DNA from: Butyricicoccus pullicaecorum
GTDB taxonomy: Bacteria > Bacillota > Clostridia > Oscillospirales > Butyricicoccaceae
Direction of reading: 5' to 3'
Assembly: GCA_018366195.1 (NCBI GenBank)
Contig: JAGZIN010000032.1
Coordinates: 1 to 15,396 of the forward strand
Length of the DNA: 15,396 nt
The notes below the pieces were generated by a model. The model saw only the letters and a program-made list of their open reading frames with translations, had not been told where the DNA came from and ran no database searches. A program made the translations under genes and the position numbers. This document shows positions 13,950 through 15,396 of the stretch, in pieces (the first letter of the stretch is position 1; each line of letters begins with the position of its first letter).

Positions 13950-14567
13950 TTATCCCATTGCGATGCGCTTGAGGCAGGCACGAATGATTGCCTCTGTATC
14001 TGCATATTCAGCCAGATTCAGTCCTTCCAGCGCCTGTAAAGCTTCTGATTGGGCATAACCCAAAACCATGAGTGCCGCTATCGCCTCCTGTGTATGGTTG
14101 ACACCTGCACCCGTGGCTGCCGGCAGTTCCATCCCAGATGCACCACCCTTGGCAGTCTGCATCTGCTCTTTGCTCAGCTTGTCGCGCAGCTCGAGCACGA
14201 TGCGTTGGGCAATTTTCTTGCCAATGCCGGGTGCCTGCGTCAGCAGCTTTTCATCACCTGTAATAATAGAAAGTGCAAGCTGGCTGGGCGGTGCAATCGA
14301 CAAAATAGCAAGTGCCGCTTTCGGACCCACTCCAGACACACCGATGAGCAGCTTGAAGCAGTTCATTTCCTCCTGATTTATAAATCCATACAAATCAAAA
14401 ATATCTTCTCGAACATATAAATAAGTATAAAGCCTAATGCTTTCCCCTTGCTTGACATGAGAAAGCGTATGCTGTGAGGTATGGCAGGCATAGCCCACTC
14501 CAGCACAATCTACAACACAAAGCCCCTGCTCTACCAGAGCAGCCTTGCCTTCTATATAATAAAACAT
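13950..14567 (-). CDS. ruvA: Holliday junction DNA helicase subunit RuvA
   Basis: This 205-aa protein forms tetramers that hold the open four-way junction and load RuvB. The OB-fold domain I starts MFYYIEGK. Two helix-hairpin-helix motifs, VSGVGPK (77-83) and APGIGKK (112-118), form domain II. A Ser/Gly/Pro-rich linker leads to domain III (about 158-205), which binds RuvB. The ATG at 14567 has AAGGAG 9 nt upstream; the reading frame extends upstream to 14672 but that part overlaps ruvC and is not homologous. The gap to ruvC is 13 bp. Confidence 0.97.
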   Translation of the reverse strand: MFYYIEGKAALVEQGLCVVDCAGVGYACHTSQHTLSHVKQGESIRLYTYLYVREDIFDLYGFINQEEMNCFKLLIGVSGVGPKAALAILSIAPPSQLALSIITGDEKLLTQAPGIGKKIAQRIVLELRDKLSKEQMQTAKGGASGMELPAATGAGVNHTQEAIAALMVLGYAQSEALQALEGLNLAEYADTEAIIRACLKRIAMG

Positions 14568-14580
14568 GGTTATGAACTCC

Positions 14581-15066
14581 TTAACGATAAAGCGCAGAAC
14601 GCGTCGAATGTCCGTGACAAATGGCAATTGCAAGTGCATCTGCCGCATCGTCCGGACGCGGCACTTTGGCAAGCCCCAGCATCATACGGGTCATTTCCAT
14701 CATCTGCTTTTTTTCTGCCTTGCCATATCCAACAACCGACTGCTTGACCTGTGACGGGGTATAGGAAGCCGGTATCAATCCCTTTTGCGCCAGTGCCAGT
14801 AAAATGACTCCACGTGCCTGTGCAACCTGTATTCCAGTGGTGATATTTGTATTAAAAAATAAATCTTCTACGGCTGCGGTTTCTGGACGAAAGGTATCAA
14901 TAAGCGTACACAAATCGTTGTAAAGCTCACACAGACGTATGTGCATCGGAGCACCAATTTGTGTCGTGATTGCGCCATATTGAATCGGCGTGAAACGGTC
15001 ATTTCGATACCGGACGATTCCATAGCCAATGGTGCCATAGCCGGGGTCGATTCCAAGAATCACCAT
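14581..15066 (-). CDS. ruvC: Crossover junction endodeoxyribonuclease RuvC
   Basis: This 161-aa RNase H-fold resolvase cuts Holliday junctions symmetrically. The four catalytic acids are present: Asp7 in LGIDPG, Glu67 in VEDLFF, and Asp140 and Asp143 in RPDDAADALA. The length is typical. The ATG at 15066 follows GGGGAGGTATTATCT. It is the first gene of ruvC-ruvA-ruvB-glmM; its TAA stop merges with the ruvA Shine-Dalgarno. A promoter candidate lies at 15178-15206 and a LexA-box-like site at 15267-15280. Confidence 0.97.
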   Translation of the reverse strand: MVILGIDPGYGTIGYGIVRYRNDRFTPIQYGAITTQIGAPMHIRLCELYNDLCTLIDTFRPETAAVEDLFFNTNITTGIQVAQARGVILLALAQKGLIPASYTPSQVKQSVVGYGKAEKKQMMEMTRMMLGLAKVPRPDDAADALAIAICHGHSTRSALYR

Positions 15067-15177
15067 AGATAATACCTCCCCTTTTGTCTGCTTATACCGC
15101 TATTTTTCGCAAAATTTTATCTTTTTCAGCAATTCTCTCCAGTCTGCTGTCAATCTTTGCGGCAAAGCGCTGCCTTT

Positions 15178-15206
15178 ATCATATCACAGTGCAAAGGTAA
15201 TGTCTA
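15178..15206 (-). promoter_or_regulatory. Promoter of the ruvCAB-glmM operon
   Basis: On the minus strand TAGACA (15206-15201, 5 of 6) and TATGAT (15183-15178, 5 of 6) lie 17 bp apart, with an extended TGA before the -10. The leader to ruvC would be about 105 nt. Confidence 0.7.
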
Positions 15207-15396
15207 CCAAAATACATACAGAAAGATACCTCCTATGTCCATATCACAACGCAGACTGCCTTTCTAAAAACATACGTTTGCCTTACACAAGGCAACAGGA
15301 ATTGTCGCGCCGGCGACAGCGGCATAAGGACTAGAACCTTGCGGTTCTTTGTCCTTATGAATCCTGCACTCCCTCTCCATCAGATGTACCATACGT
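15207..15396. other. Upstream region of ruvC: hairpin cluster and LexA-like box
   Basis: No recognised gene is present. Three compact stems follow each other: TTGCCTT/AAGGCAA (15278-15295), TGTCGC/GCGACA (15303-15318) and a two-part stem with a GCAA loop on the minus strand (15323-15359). A 42-codon minus-strand frame (15392-15264) runs through all three. The sequence AAAACATACGTTTG (15267-15280) resembles the Gram-positive LexA box. Whether this is coding, a repeat or structured RNA is unresolved. Confidence 0.4.

Noticed and set aside
1..15396. tRNA genes, rRNA genes, CRISPR arrays, insertion-sequence transposases
   Set aside because: None was recognisable on either strand; the only mobile-element gene is the integrase at the left end.

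Overview
The window looks like chromosomal DNA of a low-to-mid GC Gram-positive anaerobe of the class Clostridia. An Oscillospirales-type gut bacterium (Butyricicoccus/Agathobaculum/Faecalibacterium relatives) is my best guess. The support is strong AGGAGG ribosome-binding sites, an S-layer-homology surface protein, RqcH, TrmK next to a Nif3 protein, a DUF1858 redox protein and a glmS ribozyme. The taxon is an inference.

Layout. Positions 1-1512 are the end of an integrated mobile element. It carries a tyrosine integrase (274-1359) that stops 153 bases before the 3' end of guaA, a known attachment hotspot. guaA (GMP synthase) reads leftward, and the only good terminator behind it lies inside the element. 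A secreted Ig-like/SLH protein (3314-4258) is divergent from guaA and converges on a housekeeping block transcribed leftward: trmK, a Nif3-family gene and rqcH. An intrinsic terminator sits directly in front of trmK. A small DUF1858 CxxC protein precedes it with a near-consensus promoter.

Positions 8137-10275 form an AT-rich accessory island of three leftward genes: a hypothetical protein, a probable DUF6756 protein and an ankyrin-repeat protein with a distinctive C-terminal domain. They resemble orphan immunity or accessory genes, and no toxin is visible. A small double zinc-ribbon gene follows (10507-10788).

The right third is the leftward operon ruvC-ruvA-ruvB-glmM (Holliday-junction processing, then phosphoglucosamine mutase). 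The most notable feature is a well-conserved glmS ribozyme starting 7 nt after the glmM stop codon. glmS, the gene it normally controls, is absent downstream. The space instead holds about 550 bp of non-genic DNA with a consensus promoter (TTGACA-17-TATAAT) whose spacer is a 7-1-7 palindrome. This ribozyme either sits in the glmM 3' UTR or is a relic of a lost glmM-glmS arrangement.
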